A DNA stretch of 12,254 bases from Acholeplasmataceae bacterium (lineage in GTDB: Bacteria; Bacillota_I; Bacilli_A; Acholeplasmatales; Acholeplasmataceae), in assembly GCA_023230825.1 (NCBI GenBank), contig JALNWO010000038.1, forward strand, positions 1 to 12,254. The letters are read 5' to 3'. Positions 6,151 through 12,254 of the stretch are shown piece after piece. Under the pieces are notes generated by a model, which was not told where the DNA came from, ran no database searches, and saw nothing but the letters and a program-made list of their open reading frames with translations. The translations under genes and the position numbers were made by a program. Numbering within the stretch: the stretch's first letter is position 1; each line of letters starts with the position of its first letter.

Positions 6151-6546
6151 CTACTCATCTATGTGATTAGAAGTGTCTTCTTTTTTGGATAAAGAAAAAT
6201 ACCAAAACGTGAAAAAAATAGGTGTTCCAGAAACAAGGATACTGCTCCAAAACAGTAGCTCTCCAACGGCAGGAAAAGCCAAGAAAATGAGACCGGTAGC
6301 TGCGAGCATTAAATAAAAGACCAACAGTGTGATGATGTATTTTCTTTGGTGTGGTGATGATGTCTTATTCGAAGACAGCGTCAAACTTCCTAAAATAATG
6401 AACAAAATAGGAAAAAGCAAAGTTGCAGCTGGCACGGCTGAATCTTCCTCTACTTGACTCATCGCGATAAGATAATAAAGAGCAACTATCATCCCTAATA
6501 AAATCGAGTAAATACCAACAACTTTAGCAGCAAGTGAACGTGTCAT
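6151..6546 (-). CDS. small four-helix membrane protein, paralogue of the next gene
   Basis: This 131-residue integral membrane protein has no assigned function. Hydrophobic segments lie at about 9-30, 40-58, 71-92 and 95-117, ending in a charged tail (SKKEDTSNHIDE). Its start MTRSLAAKVVGIYSILLG matches MTSTKVARIVGILSIFIG of the adjacent 139-residue protein, and the third and fourth segments also align (LIFLAFP with MFIALP), so the two are tandem paralogues. I chose the ATG at 6546 because an excellent AGGAGGTGAT lies before it; an upstream in-frame ATG at 6594 lies before the -10 of the likely promoter and has no ribosome site. It has its own promoter and is separated from its paralogue by a terminator. 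Confidence 0.75.
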   Translation of the reverse strand: MTRSLAAKVVGIYSILLGMIVALYYLIAMSQVEEDSAVPAATLLFPILFIILGSLTLSSNKTSSPHQRKYIITLLVFYLMLAATGLIFLAFPAVGELLFWSSILVSGTPIFFTFWYFSLSKKEDTSNHIDE

Positions 6547-6570
6547 CAAATCACCTCCTAAATTATAGTT

Positions 6571-6596
6571 ATTATATAATGAATTGTGATTCATTA
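6571..6596 (-). promoter_or_regulatory. promoter -10 with adjoining palindromic operator
   Basis: On the minus strand TATAAT (6576-6571) is immediately preceded by TAATGAAT and ATTCATTA, perfect 8-bp arms around CACA (6596-6577). No good -35 is seen at 16-18 bases, so the palindrome occupies the place of the -35. That suggests an activator site or a repressor operator. A second TATAAT at 6567-6562 is a possible alternative -10. Confidence 0.5.
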
Positions 6597-6617
6597 ACGT
6601 CTTTTTGCTTGAAGGAC

Positions 6618-6638
6618 AAAAAAAGGCCAGATGGCCTT
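6618..6638 (-). terminator. terminator between the two paralogous membrane genes
   Basis: On the minus strand AAGGCC-ATCT-GGCCTT is a perfect 6-bp hairpin with a four-base loop, followed by five more Ts (6622-6618). It overlaps the stop codon of the 139-residue gene at 6639-6637. It separates transcription of the two paralogues. Confidence 0.85.
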
Positions 6639-7056
6639 ATCTTTGATTATTTCTCATTTGTCTACGAAGTGCACGTCTATGATCTTCTTCACGTTTGACT
6701 AATAAAAAGTAGTATCCACTTCCTAAAGCAAGCGGTATCGATATAAGAAGAGCAAAGAGAAATAAGACGATGCCCCATCGTGGTAAGGCAATAAACATAA
6801 AAGCAATCGCTCCATAAAACAAATACAAACCAAGCAAAGCGCCCATGGTTTTTCTTTCGGTATTGTTTTCATATTTTAATTTGGAAATAACGACGATGCC
6901 ATAAACCGCAAACAACGCTGATGTATAGATTTGGGCCACAGGATTCATTGTATGTTTTACCCATGGTTCACGAATCATATAGCCAATAAAAACCAAAAAA
7001 AATCCGATAAAAATCGAAAGAATTCCGACGATTCTTGCTACTTTTGTACTTGTCAT
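6637..7056 (-). CDS. small four-helix membrane protein, paralogue of its neighbour
   Basis: This 139-residue integral membrane protein has no assigned function. Hydrophobic segments lie at about 7-27, 42-60, 71-92 and 95-117, followed by a basic tail (KREEDHRRALRRQMRNNQR) expected to be cytoplasmic by the positive-inside rule. The N-terminus and last two segments resemble the 131-residue gene downstream. GGAGG lies nine bases before the ATG, a slightly long but usable spacing. It has its own promoter at 7111-7083 and a terminator overlapping its stop codon, so it is a single-gene transcript. It is divergent from psuK across a 230-base gap. Confidence 0.75.
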   Translation of the reverse strand: MTSTKVARIVGILSIFIGFFLVFIGYMIREPWVKHTMNPVAQIYTSALFAVYGIVVISKLKYENNTERKTMGALLGLYLFYGAIAFMFIALPRWGIVLFLFALLISIPLALGSGYYFLLVKREEDHRRALRRQMRNNQR

Positions 7057-7082
7057 ATATAACGACCTCCACCTGTAAATCT

Positions 7083-7111
7083 ATTATAGCGTAATTGTTA
7101 AAATCTTACAA
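7083..7111 (-). promoter_or_regulatory. promoter of the 139-residue membrane protein gene
   Basis: On the minus strand TTGTAA (7111-7106) and TATAAT (7088-7083) are separated by 17 bases, placing the transcript start near 7076, just before the ribosome site. The -10 is perfect; the -35 matches at four of six positions. Confidence 0.65.
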
Positions 7112-7112
7112 C

Positions 7113-7143
7113 CGTATAAAGATAGGAAATGTCTGTTTATACG
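7113..7143. promoter_or_regulatory. inverted repeat upstream of the minus-strand promoter
   Basis: CGTATAAA (7113-7120) and TTTATACG (7136-7143) are perfect 8-bp arms with a 15-base centre, giving about two helical turns between half-sites. It abuts the -35 of the 139-residue gene and lies in the gap between the divergent promoters, so it could be a regulator site. The rest of the gap (7144-7206) holds nothing I can support. Confidence 0.4.
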
Positions 7144-7206
7144 CCTAACAAGTGGAAACAATTTAAAATTGTCAGAAAATAAAAGAGAAATGAGTAAGAA
7201 GAAGGC

Positions 7207-7235
7207 TTTACTTTTAAAAGAGTTAATATTATAAT
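7207..7235 (+). promoter_or_regulatory. psuK-psuG promoter
   Basis: TTTACT (7207-7212) and a perfect TATAAT (7230-7235) are 17 bases apart. Transcription is predicted to start near 7242, a few bases before the inverted repeat at 7246-7271. Confidence 0.7.
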
Positions 7236-7245
7236 GTAAATATAA

Positions 7246-7271
7246 ACATTTGTTTATTGTCAAACAAATGT
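7246..7271 (+). promoter_or_regulatory. 10-bp inverted repeat in the psuK leader, likely operator
   Basis: ACATTTGTTT (7246-7255) and AAACAAATGT (7262-7271) are perfectly complementary around ATTGTC. The repeat starts just after the predicted transcript start and ends three bases before the GAGGTG ribosome site. It suits a repressor roadblock, most simply PsuK's own winged helix, or an RNA hairpin affecting translation. The choice between the two is not decided by sequence. Confidence 0.6.
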
Positions 7272-7286
7272 ATGTGAGGTGATTAA

Positions 7287-8387
7287 ATGAGTTTAAATGA
7301 AAACGAAATTAAAATTTTGGAAATCTTAAAAAATGATCCTTTTATTAGTCAAAAAGAAATTGCAGAACAACTGGGATTATCAAGACCATCCATTGCCAAT
7401 TTAATTTCTACGCTACAAGATAAAGGTCATATTTTGGGGAAGCCTTATGTCTTAAAGACAGATGAATATCTTACATGTGTCGGCGGTTCCAGTTTGGATT
7501 TAACATTAAAGTTACAAGAAGATTTTCTTTTGGAAACATCAAATCCGGTGACGACAGAAATTTCAGTTGGAGGCGTTGTTAGAAACATTGCTAAAAATTT
7601 AAGTCAATTAAGCCACAAAGTCTCGCTTATGTCAGTTGTGGGTGATGATGCATCGGGAGAAGAAATTATCAATCAATCACGTAAAATTATGGAAGTGTTT
7701 GCAACAGATAAACTCAAAGGCGAAACAACGGGTACCTATTATGCTGTTATTAATCAAAAGGGTCATATGGAAGTTGGTTTGGCAAACATGAATATAAATG
7801 ATCACATGAACCGATCATGGATTTTGGAACATAAGAGACATTTAAGTTTAAGTTCATGGATTGTATGTGATATGAACGTCAGCAAGGATGCTATAGAAGC
7901 TTTAATTGAATTTAAACGAGAAGAAAATAAAAAGCTTGCCATTGTTGGTGTTTCAGGTCCAAAGATGAAAAACTGTCCAGACGATTTAAATGGTGTTGAT
8001 CTTATGATTGTTAATCAAGATGAATCTGAACGATATTTTAAAACTAAAACAAATGATTTAGAAAAACTATGCCAAATGTGGCTTGATAAAGGTGTTCAAA
8101 AAGCAGTTGTAACAGCTGGTATTAATGGTTCAGTCTTTGGAGAAGGCAAACTTATTAAAAAAAGAGAAGCGATCATTGTTCCTCCAGAAAAGGTTGTTGA
8201 TGTCACTGGTGCGGGAGACTCATTCTCAGCAGCCTTGATTAGCGCTTTAATTCATAAAGAAAGTTTTGAAAAGGCCATGCTTCATGCTGCAATCACCGCT
8301 AGTTTAACCATCCAATCGCCACTAACGGCACACCCAAAATTATCGAAACAATTTCTAAAAAAGGAGAGTAAAAAATATGAAATTTAA
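7287..8387 (+). CDS. psuK: pseudouridine kinase with N-terminal winged helix (PfkB family)
   Basis: This 366-residue protein phosphorylates pseudouridine to pseudouridine 5'-phosphate using ATP, the first step of pseudouridine breakdown. Residues 4-55 form an AsnC/MarR-like winged helix (ISQKEIAEQLGLSRPSIANLISTL), followed by a PfkB sugar-kinase fold: the first signature GGVVRNIAKNLSQLS at 95-109 and the second signature DVTGAGDSFSAAL at 305-317, with catalytic base Asp311. Assignment to pseudouridine, rather than another nucleoside or sugar, rests mainly on psuG overlapping its end by 11 bases. HTH-kinase fusions of this type are known in PsuK/YeiI-type proteins. GAGGTG (7275-7280) lies six bases before the ATG. 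It may bind the inverted repeat in its own leader and so sense substrate, which is inference. Confidence 0.9.
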   Translation: MSLNENEIKILEILKNDPFISQKEIAEQLGLSRPSIANLISTLQDKGHILGKPYVLKTDEYLTCVGGSSLDLTLKLQEDFLLETSNPVTTEISVGGVVRNIAKNLSQLSHKVSLMSVVGDDASGEEIINQSRKIMEVFATDKLKGETTGTYYAVINQKGHMEVGLANMNINDHMNRSWILEHKRHLSLSSWIVCDMNVSKDAIEALIEFKREENKKLAIVGVSGPKMKNCPDDLNGVDLMIVNQDESERYFKTKTNDLEKLCQMWLDKGVQKAVVTAGINGSVFGEGKLIKKREAIIVPPEKVVDVTGAGDSFSAALISALIHKESFEKAMLHAAITASLTIQSPLTAHPKLSKQFLKKESKKYEI

Positions 8388-9303
8388 TCATCAGTATTTT
8401 GATATTCATCCCGAGGTTCAAGCAGCACTTGAACAAAATCTACCGGTCGTTGCTTTAGAATCAACGATTATATCTCATGGGATGCCTTATCCACAAAATG
8501 TTGAAATGGCTAAAAAAACACAACAAATTATTCGTGAACAAGGAGTAGTCCCTGCAACAATAGCCATTATGAATGGGAAAGTTAAAGTTGGTCTTAGTGA
8601 AGAAGATTTAGAAATATTAGGAAAATCATCTCACGCAAGAAAAGTTTCTCGACGCGATTTAGCGACTGTTTTAGCAAAAAAAGAAATTGGTGCAACCACT
8701 GTTGCCTCAACTATGATTTGTGCTGAAATGGTTGGAATTAAGTTTTTCGTGACTGGAGGCATTGGTGGAGTTCATCGTGGTTATGAAGAAACACTGGATG
8801 TCTCTGCAGATTTAGATGAACTCGCACAAACAGATGTTCATGTCATTTGCGCAGGTGCTAAATCGATTTTGGATTTACCTAGAACACTAGAATATTTAGA
8901 AACAAAAGGTGTAAGTGTTATCGGTTATCAAACAAAAGTTTTACCTGCCTTTTATACACGAGAATCACACCTTCCTTTAAATGATTTCGTGAATAGTCCA
9001 GAAGAACTGGCAGAAATTGTTGTGACTAAAGAAAACCTTCAATTAAAAGGTGGCTTATTAATTGTTAATCCAATTCCAGAAAAAGATTCTTTAGATGCAG
9101 AATTTATTCAAACAATTATTGATCAAGCTGTTGCCGATAGTTTTGCAGCGGATTTAACTGGTAAAGACGTAACACCGTTTTTATTAAGTCGCATTGTTGA
9201 ACAAACTAAAGGGGAAAGTTTAAAAGCGAACATCGCTTTGGTTTATCACAATGCGAAAGTCGGCGCCCAGATTGCAAAAGCCTATTATGAACTTCTTAAA
9301 TGA
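8377..9303 (+). CDS. psuG: pseudouridine-5'-phosphate glycosidase
   Basis: PsuG splits the C-C glycosidic bond of pseudouridine 5'-phosphate to uracil and ribose 5-phosphate, using a Mn2+ ion and a ring-opened sugar on a lysine. The 308-residue protein matches the usual length (about 310) and keeps the hallmarks: ALESTIISHGMPYPQN with Glu28, HARKVSRRD with Lys89, FVTGGIGGVHRG at 124-135, DVSADLDEL (141-149) for metal binding, AGAKSILD with Lys162 and KANIAL with Asn285. These sit three to four residues before Glu31, Lys93, Lys166 and Asn289 of the E. coli enzyme (numbers from memory). The start overlaps the end of psuK by 11 bases with AAGGAG at 8361-8366, so the two are translationally coupled. 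No nucleoside transporter is adjacent. No clear terminator follows. Confidence 0.96.
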   Translation: MKFNHQYFDIHPEVQAALEQNLPVVALESTIISHGMPYPQNVEMAKKTQQIIREQGVVPATIAIMNGKVKVGLSEEDLEILGKSSHARKVSRRDLATVLAKKEIGATTVASTMICAEMVGIKFFVTGGIGGVHRGYEETLDVSADLDELAQTDVHVICAGAKSILDLPRTLEYLETKGVSVIGYQTKVLPAFYTRESHLPLNDFVNSPEELAEIVVTKENLQLKGGLLIVNPIPEKDSLDAEFIQTIIDQAVADSFAADLTGKDVTPFLLSRIVEQTKGESLKANIALVYHNAKVGAQIAKAYYELLK

Positions 9304-9304
9304 C

Positions 9305-9333
9305 TTGCAAGAAGCCGTAAAAAGGGGTACACT
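9305..9333 (+). promoter_or_regulatory. sua5 promoter
   Basis: TTGCAA (9305-9310) and TACACT (9328-9333) are separated by 17 bases, starting two bases after the psuG stop codon. Predicted transcript start is near 9340. It should give sua5 expression independent of psuKG, although read-through is possible because no terminator separates them. Confidence 0.6.
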
Positions 9334-9364
9334 AAAGTGAACCATGCGTTCATAGGAGTCATCT

Positions 9365-10396
9365 ATGAAAACTAGAATTTATCATGCTTTAGATTTAGAA
9401 AAAGCAAACGTTCAAACAGATATTAAAGAAACGTTTCTTCGAGGAGACAACGTTGTCTTTCCAACGGAAACGGTTTATGGTATTGGTGCGTATGCTTTAA
9501 GTGAAATAGGGATCAAAAATATATACCGAGTCAAAGGTCGACCATCAGATAATCCCTTAATCATGCACATTCACAAAAAAGAAGATATTTTTAAACATAC
9601 TAAAAACCACCAACCTTATGTAAAAAAATTAATTAATCACTTTTGGCCAGGACCCTTAACTCTCGTGATGGAAAAACAAGAACATGTGCCAAAACAAATG
9701 ACTGGTGGTTTAAACACGGTTGGTTTAAGAATGCCGAATCATCCTGTAGCTCTAAAGGTGATTGAAATTGCAGGTGTACCTATTTGTGCACCAAGCGCCA
9801 ATTTAAGTGGGAGACCGTCATCGACGATGGTTGAACATGTGATTGAAGATTTTCTTGATCGTGTCGATATTATTATTGATGGCGGTCAAACAACGGTCGG
9901 TCTTGAATCAACTGTATTAGATGTTACTCAAGAAATTCCGATGATTTTAAGACCTGGATCTGTGACAAAAGCCATGTTAGAACAAGTCATTGGTCAAGTG
10001 CTAGAAGGTACCGATAGCGAACAACCACGTTCCCCAGGAACAAAATATCGACACTACGCCCCTAAAGGCCAACTAACGATCGTTGAAGGATCACAAGAGA
10101 AAATGATCGCTTATATTCAAGACCAAATTGAAAAGCATCACTTAAACAATGAACGAGTCGGGGTTATTTGTACCAAAGATTTACGAGATGAATTTAAAAA
10201 TGCCGTTGTCTTTCATGTCGGTGATCCCGACCAAGAAGAAGAAATCGTCTCCAATCTTTTTCCTGCTTTACGGAAAATGGATCAATATCAAATCGAATAT
10301 ATTTACGTTGCCCAATTTGCGAAAGGCACGTACGAAGTGGCTTTAAAAAATCGTTTATTAAAAGCAGCAAATTACCAAGTCATTCAACTTACTTAA
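9365..10396 (+). CDS. sua5: L-threonylcarbamoyladenylate synthase (Sua5/YwlC)
   Basis: Sua5 makes threonylcarbamoyl-AMP from threonine, bicarbonate and ATP, the donor for t6A37 in ANN-decoding tRNAs; the TsaD complex uses it afterwards. The 343 residues match long Sua5 (about 340-350) rather than short TsaC. The YrdC domain spans about 14-205 with FPTETVYGIG (32-41), KGRPSDNPL (57-65), WPGPLT (94-99), APSANLSGRPS (142-152) and LRPGSV (195-200). The Sua5 linker SPGTKYRHYAPKG is at 223-235, then the C-terminal Sua5 domain. AGGAG (9354-9358) precedes the ATG by six bases. It leads a run with the guanylate-kinase-like gene (18 bases apart) and the transporter. It looks complete and is probably essential. 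Confidence 0.96.
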   Translation: MKTRIYHALDLEKANVQTDIKETFLRGDNVVFPTETVYGIGAYALSEIGIKNIYRVKGRPSDNPLIMHIHKKEDIFKHTKNHQPYVKKLINHFWPGPLTLVMEKQEHVPKQMTGGLNTVGLRMPNHPVALKVIEIAGVPICAPSANLSGRPSSTMVEHVIEDFLDRVDIIIDGGQTTVGLESTVLDVTQEIPMILRPGSVTKAMLEQVIGQVLEGTDSEQPRSPGTKYRHYAPKGQLTIVEGSQEKMIAYIQDQIEKHHLNNERVGVICTKDLRDEFKNAVVFHVGDPDQEEEIVSNLFPALRKMDQYQIEYIYVAQFAKGTYEVALKNRLLKAANYQVIQLT

Positions 10397-10414
10397 TAAA
10401 GAGAGGAAACAACC

Positions 10415-10954
10415 ATGTTAGTTTTTGTAGGCGCCAGTGCAAGTGGAAAAACAGAATTAGCAAAAACACTTTTTAAAACCTTTGGTTATAAAAAATGTTT
10501 AACGACGACAACTCGTCCGAAAAGAAATGGTGAGCAAGATGGTGTTGATTATCATTTTGTCAATCTTTTAAAATTTCAGCAATTAGAAAAAGAAAGAGCT
10601 TTTCTTGAAATCAATGAATATAACCATTATTGGTATGGAACTCAAAAAACAGATATTTTTGATCACGGGATTATTATTGTTGATCCAAACGGAGCCAACG
10701 CGTTACTCGAAGCTTTAGGTGCAGATGTTTTTGTTGTTTTTGTCGAAGCAAGCAAAGAAACAAGAAAAAAACGGATGAATCATCGTCAAGATGAACAAGC
10801 CATCATTGAAAAAAGATTGGCTAAAGATGAATCAATCTTTCGCCCTGAAAAAATCAAACGGATCGATTTAATCATCCATAATGAAAACGAAGATCTTGAA
10901 CATTTGGCAAACCAAATTCACCAAGTGTATCAGAAACAAAGGTTGAACCGATAA
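10415..10954 (+). CDS. guanylate-kinase family protein
   Basis: This 179-residue P-loop kinase resembles guanylate kinase, which turns GMP into GDP with ATP. The Walker A loop is GASASGKT at 6-13, unlike the usual GPSGVGK(G/S)T. The GMP-binding segment TTTRPKRNGEQDGVDYHF (31-48) and YGT at 74-76 are well kept, the usual IDxQG block reads IVDPNGA at 88-94, and a lid region with Arg and Lys lies at about 116-134. It is shorter than typical Gmk (about 200). It may be the sole Gmk or a divergent second copy; I cannot tell without the genome, so I give no symbol. The start lies 18 bases after sua5 with GAGAGGAA before it. The transporter follows after three bases. Confidence 0.85.
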   Translation: MLVFVGASASGKTELAKTLFKTFGYKKCLTTTTRPKRNGEQDGVDYHFVNLLKFQQLEKERAFLEINEYNHYWYGTQKTDIFDHGIIIVDPNGANALLEALGADVFVVFVEASKETRKKRMNHRQDEQAIIEKRLAKDESIFRPEKIKRIDLIIHNENEDLEHLANQIHQVYQKQRLNR

Positions 10955-10957
10955 AAC

Positions 10958-11575
10958 ATGCAAAAACAACGAAGACTGATTATCGCATACTTTTTCATTC
11001 AAGGTATCGCCCATAATATTGGCCACCCGGTGACACCAGCATTTGTCCGCTCTTTACTTATCCCCGATCACATGTTTGGTGTTTTTTTTGCATCAATGAG
11101 TTTAGGGATGATGATTGGTGGACCGATTTGGGGTATTTTAAGTGATCGCGGTCATAAACGTAACTACATTTTTTTAGGTTTGATTTTATATAGTTTAGGA
11201 CAGTTCGCGTTTGGTTATTTTCATCATCAAACAGCGATGATTTTCTTTCGCTTCATCAGTGGCATCGGTGCTGCCGCTGGAGCAACACTTTTAATTAGTC
11301 ATTTAATCGAAACAACTGAGCCGCATCAACGCGCTTATTCTTTAGCTTTTGCGGCTGCTGCAACAACATTAGGTGCTTCGTTAGGCTATTATATCGGTGG
11401 TTTTATTAGTACAAATACATGGATGGTTGACGTTTTAAAAGTCAATACCTACCCGAAAGTCTTTTTAACTCAAGCACTTGTGAATGGTCTTATGCTCTCT
11501 TTTTGTTTTTCACTTTTAAAGAAACACCACAAGAAGCAACAGAAAAACCAAAAGAAACATTCATTTCTCATTTGA
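10958..11575 (+). CDS. major-facilitator transporter, N-terminal half (frame broken)
   Basis: This 205-codon frame encodes the first six membrane segments of a major-facilitator efflux-type transporter. The family loop between segments 2 and 3 reads GILSDRGHKRN (about residues 59-69), followed by RFISGIGAAAGATLL near 98-112. Up to about residue 185 it reads as normal transporter; after that, the tail KKHHKKQQKNQKKHSFLI is out of phase and ends at TGA. The rest of the transporter lies in the -1 frame from about 11506 to 12186. Joined, the two would give about 409 residues, a normal size. It starts three bases after the kinase gene, with only a weak AAAGG for a ribosome site, so it probably depends on coupled translation. 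The substrate is unknown. Confidence 0.75.
   Translation: MQKQRRLIIAYFFIQGIAHNIGHPVTPAFVRSLLIPDHMFGVFFASMSLGMMIGGPIWGILSDRGHKRNYIFLGLILYSLGQFAFGYFHHQTAMIFFRFISGIGAAAGATLLISHLIETTEPHQRAYSLAFAAAATTLGASLGYYIGGFISTNTWMVDVLKVNTYPKVFLTQALVNGLMLSFCFSLLKKHHKKQQKNQKKHSFLI
11500..11521 (+). other. frameshift site in the transporter gene
   Basis: Between the two transporter halves lies T5-G-T5 (11500-11510) followed by TTTAAAG (11515-11521). One extra T in the T tract would join the frames as SFLFFTFKETP or SFCFFTFKETP, a natural interdomain loop. Alternatively T-TTA-AAG is in the correct zero-frame phase for a classical -1 slippery heptamer, giving SLLKETP. I see no strong stimulating hairpin or upstream ribosome-like site, so a lost base or sequencing error in the T run is more likely. 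Confidence 0.65.
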
Positions 11576-12186
11576 AAGATATTACTAAAATTGATAAAAG
11601 TCTTCTTATCTTTCTTATTTCATTAACCCTTATTACGATTGGGGCGACCAATTTAAGCAAATATGTCGATGTTTACTTTGATGAATTAGGGTACACTCCG
11701 CAAGATTTAGGTACTTTTGTCTTTGTCACAGGCATAGTTTCTGTCTTTGCCAGCTTATTTATCGTTCCGATCTTTACACGATTTAAAAACCAAATTAAAA
11801 CGATTGCTGTGATTCAATTATTTAGTGCGGCAATTGTCTTATACGTTTTTCGTGCCAGCAATTTTCTTCTTGTAATTTACACAGTTTATATGATCTATAT
11901 TGTTTTTAAAGCTGTTTACCTTCCTTTAGAACAAAACTATATCTCTAGTCACGCAACCGAAGGAAAATATGGAAAAGTCATTGGTATAAGACAAGCATTT
12001 CTCGCGATTGGAATGGTTTTAGGCCCTTTAATCGGCGGCTTTATTTATGAAAGAAGTGCTTTATTACTGTTTGATACATCCGCCTATATCTTTATTTTAG
12101 GTGTATTGCTACTAGGCTTGGTCCGTTATTTCGATAAGAAGAAAAAAACTGAAAGCATATTAAATGACAGTCAATCTGAACAGTGA
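11503..12186 (+). CDS. major-facilitator transporter, C-terminal half (frame broken)
   Basis: This -1 frame continues the transporter after the interdomain loop (FTFKETPQEATEKPKET), then shows six hydrophobic segments: about 32-51, 65-87, 97-118, 122-140, 160-180 and 185-207. RQAFLAIGMVLGPLIGGFIY resembles a segment-11 signature. There is no credible independent start: the first possible codon is TTG at 11503 without a ribosome site, and no ATG occurs early in the frame. It is therefore best seen as the second half of the gene beginning at 10958, made only if the frame is restored by a correct extra base, ribosomal slippage, or not at all in this strain. It ends with TGA at 12184-12186, which lies in the spacer of the next promoter. 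Confidence 0.7.
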   Translation: MFFTFKETPQEATEKPKETFISHLKDITKIDKSLLIFLISLTLITIGATNLSKYVDVYFDELGYTPQDLGTFVFVTGIVSVFASLFIVPIFTRFKNQIKTIAVIQLFSAAIVLYVFRASNFLLVIYTVYMIYIVFKAVYLPLEQNYISSHATEGKYGKVIGIRQAFLAIGMVLGPLIGGFIYERSALLLFDTSAYIFILGVLLLGLVRYFDKKKKTESILNDSQSEQ

Positions 12187-12192
12187 TATAAT
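12164..12192 (+). promoter_or_regulatory. strong promoter pointing out of the right edge
   Basis: ATGACA (12164-12169, five of six to TTGACA) and a perfect TATAAT (12187-12192) are 17 bases apart, and TGA before the -10 makes it extended. It overlaps the end and stop codon of the transporter. Transcription should start near 12199. The remaining 55 bases contain no start codon with a ribosome site; the gene or RNA it serves lies beyond the window. Confidence 0.65.
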
Positions 12193-12254
12193 CAAAGTGT
12201 CAGAACATCTTGTCAATGATTTTGATATATCCACTTTCTCCGGATAAAAAAAAC

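Noticed and set aside
6547..6594. ATG at 6594 extending the 131-residue membrane protein
   Set aside because: It lies inside the palindrome before the -10 box and has no ribosome site; the ATG at 6546 has AGGAGGTGAT.
9290..9312. CTTCTT...AAGAAG inverted repeat at the end of psuG as a terminator
   Set aside because: No T run follows and the -35 of the sua5 promoter lies within it.
10149..10346. Short plus-strand open frame
   Set aside because: It lies inside the C-terminal domain of sua5 in another frame; sua5 is conserved through this region.

Overview
The window looks like chromosome from a low-GC, Gram-positive-lineage bacterium. The DNA is AT-rich, ribosome binding sites are strong GGAGG-type, promoters are sigma-A-like and terminators are hairpins followed by T runs. 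UGA is a stop codon here (fic, psuG and both halves of the transporter end in TGA, and every Trp I read is TGG). That excludes code-4 mollicutes but leaves Acholeplasma-like organisms or other Bacillota such as Erysipelotrichia. The genus is my inference and cannot be fixed from this sequence.

Layout: 3-206 is the 3' end of an unidentified gene cut by the window edge. 207-1630 is an accessory-looking block. It holds a self-inhibited Fic AMP-transferase with an N-terminal helix-turn-helix, flanked by two diverged 41-bp direct repeats, each followed by a terminator-like hairpin. 1568-3723 holds a YbdG-type mechanosensitive channel and a lipoprotein, behind a promoter whose -35 lies in a perfect palindrome. 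3729-4786 holds a divergent pyroglutamyl-peptidase homologue and a 108-residue unknown, closed by a bidirectional terminator. 4785-7143 is on the minus strand: a PlsC-like acyltransferase with an added zinc ribbon and two tandem paralogous small membrane proteins, each with its own promoter. 7207-9303 is the pseudouridine catabolic pair psuK-psuG, where PsuK carries a winged-helix DNA-binding head and a 10-bp inverted repeat lies just after the predicted transcription start. 9305-12186 holds sua5 (t6A tRNA modification), a guanylate-kinase-like gene and a major-facilitator transporter split by a -1 frameshift. A strong promoter at 12164-12192 points out of the window.

How genes may work together: PsuK phosphorylates pseudouridine and PsuG splits the product to uracil and ribose 5-phosphate, probably under PsuK's own DNA-binding domain. 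The channel, lipoprotein, acyltransferase and small membrane proteins all belong to the cell envelope, but only the channel-lipoprotein pair looks co-transcribed. I did not find a clearly new multi-gene defence or mobile system. The parts most worth a second look are the repeat-flanked HTH-Fic unit, the palindromic operators, the zinc-ribbon acyltransferase and the split transporter. No tRNA, rRNA, CRISPR array or transposase gene is visible.
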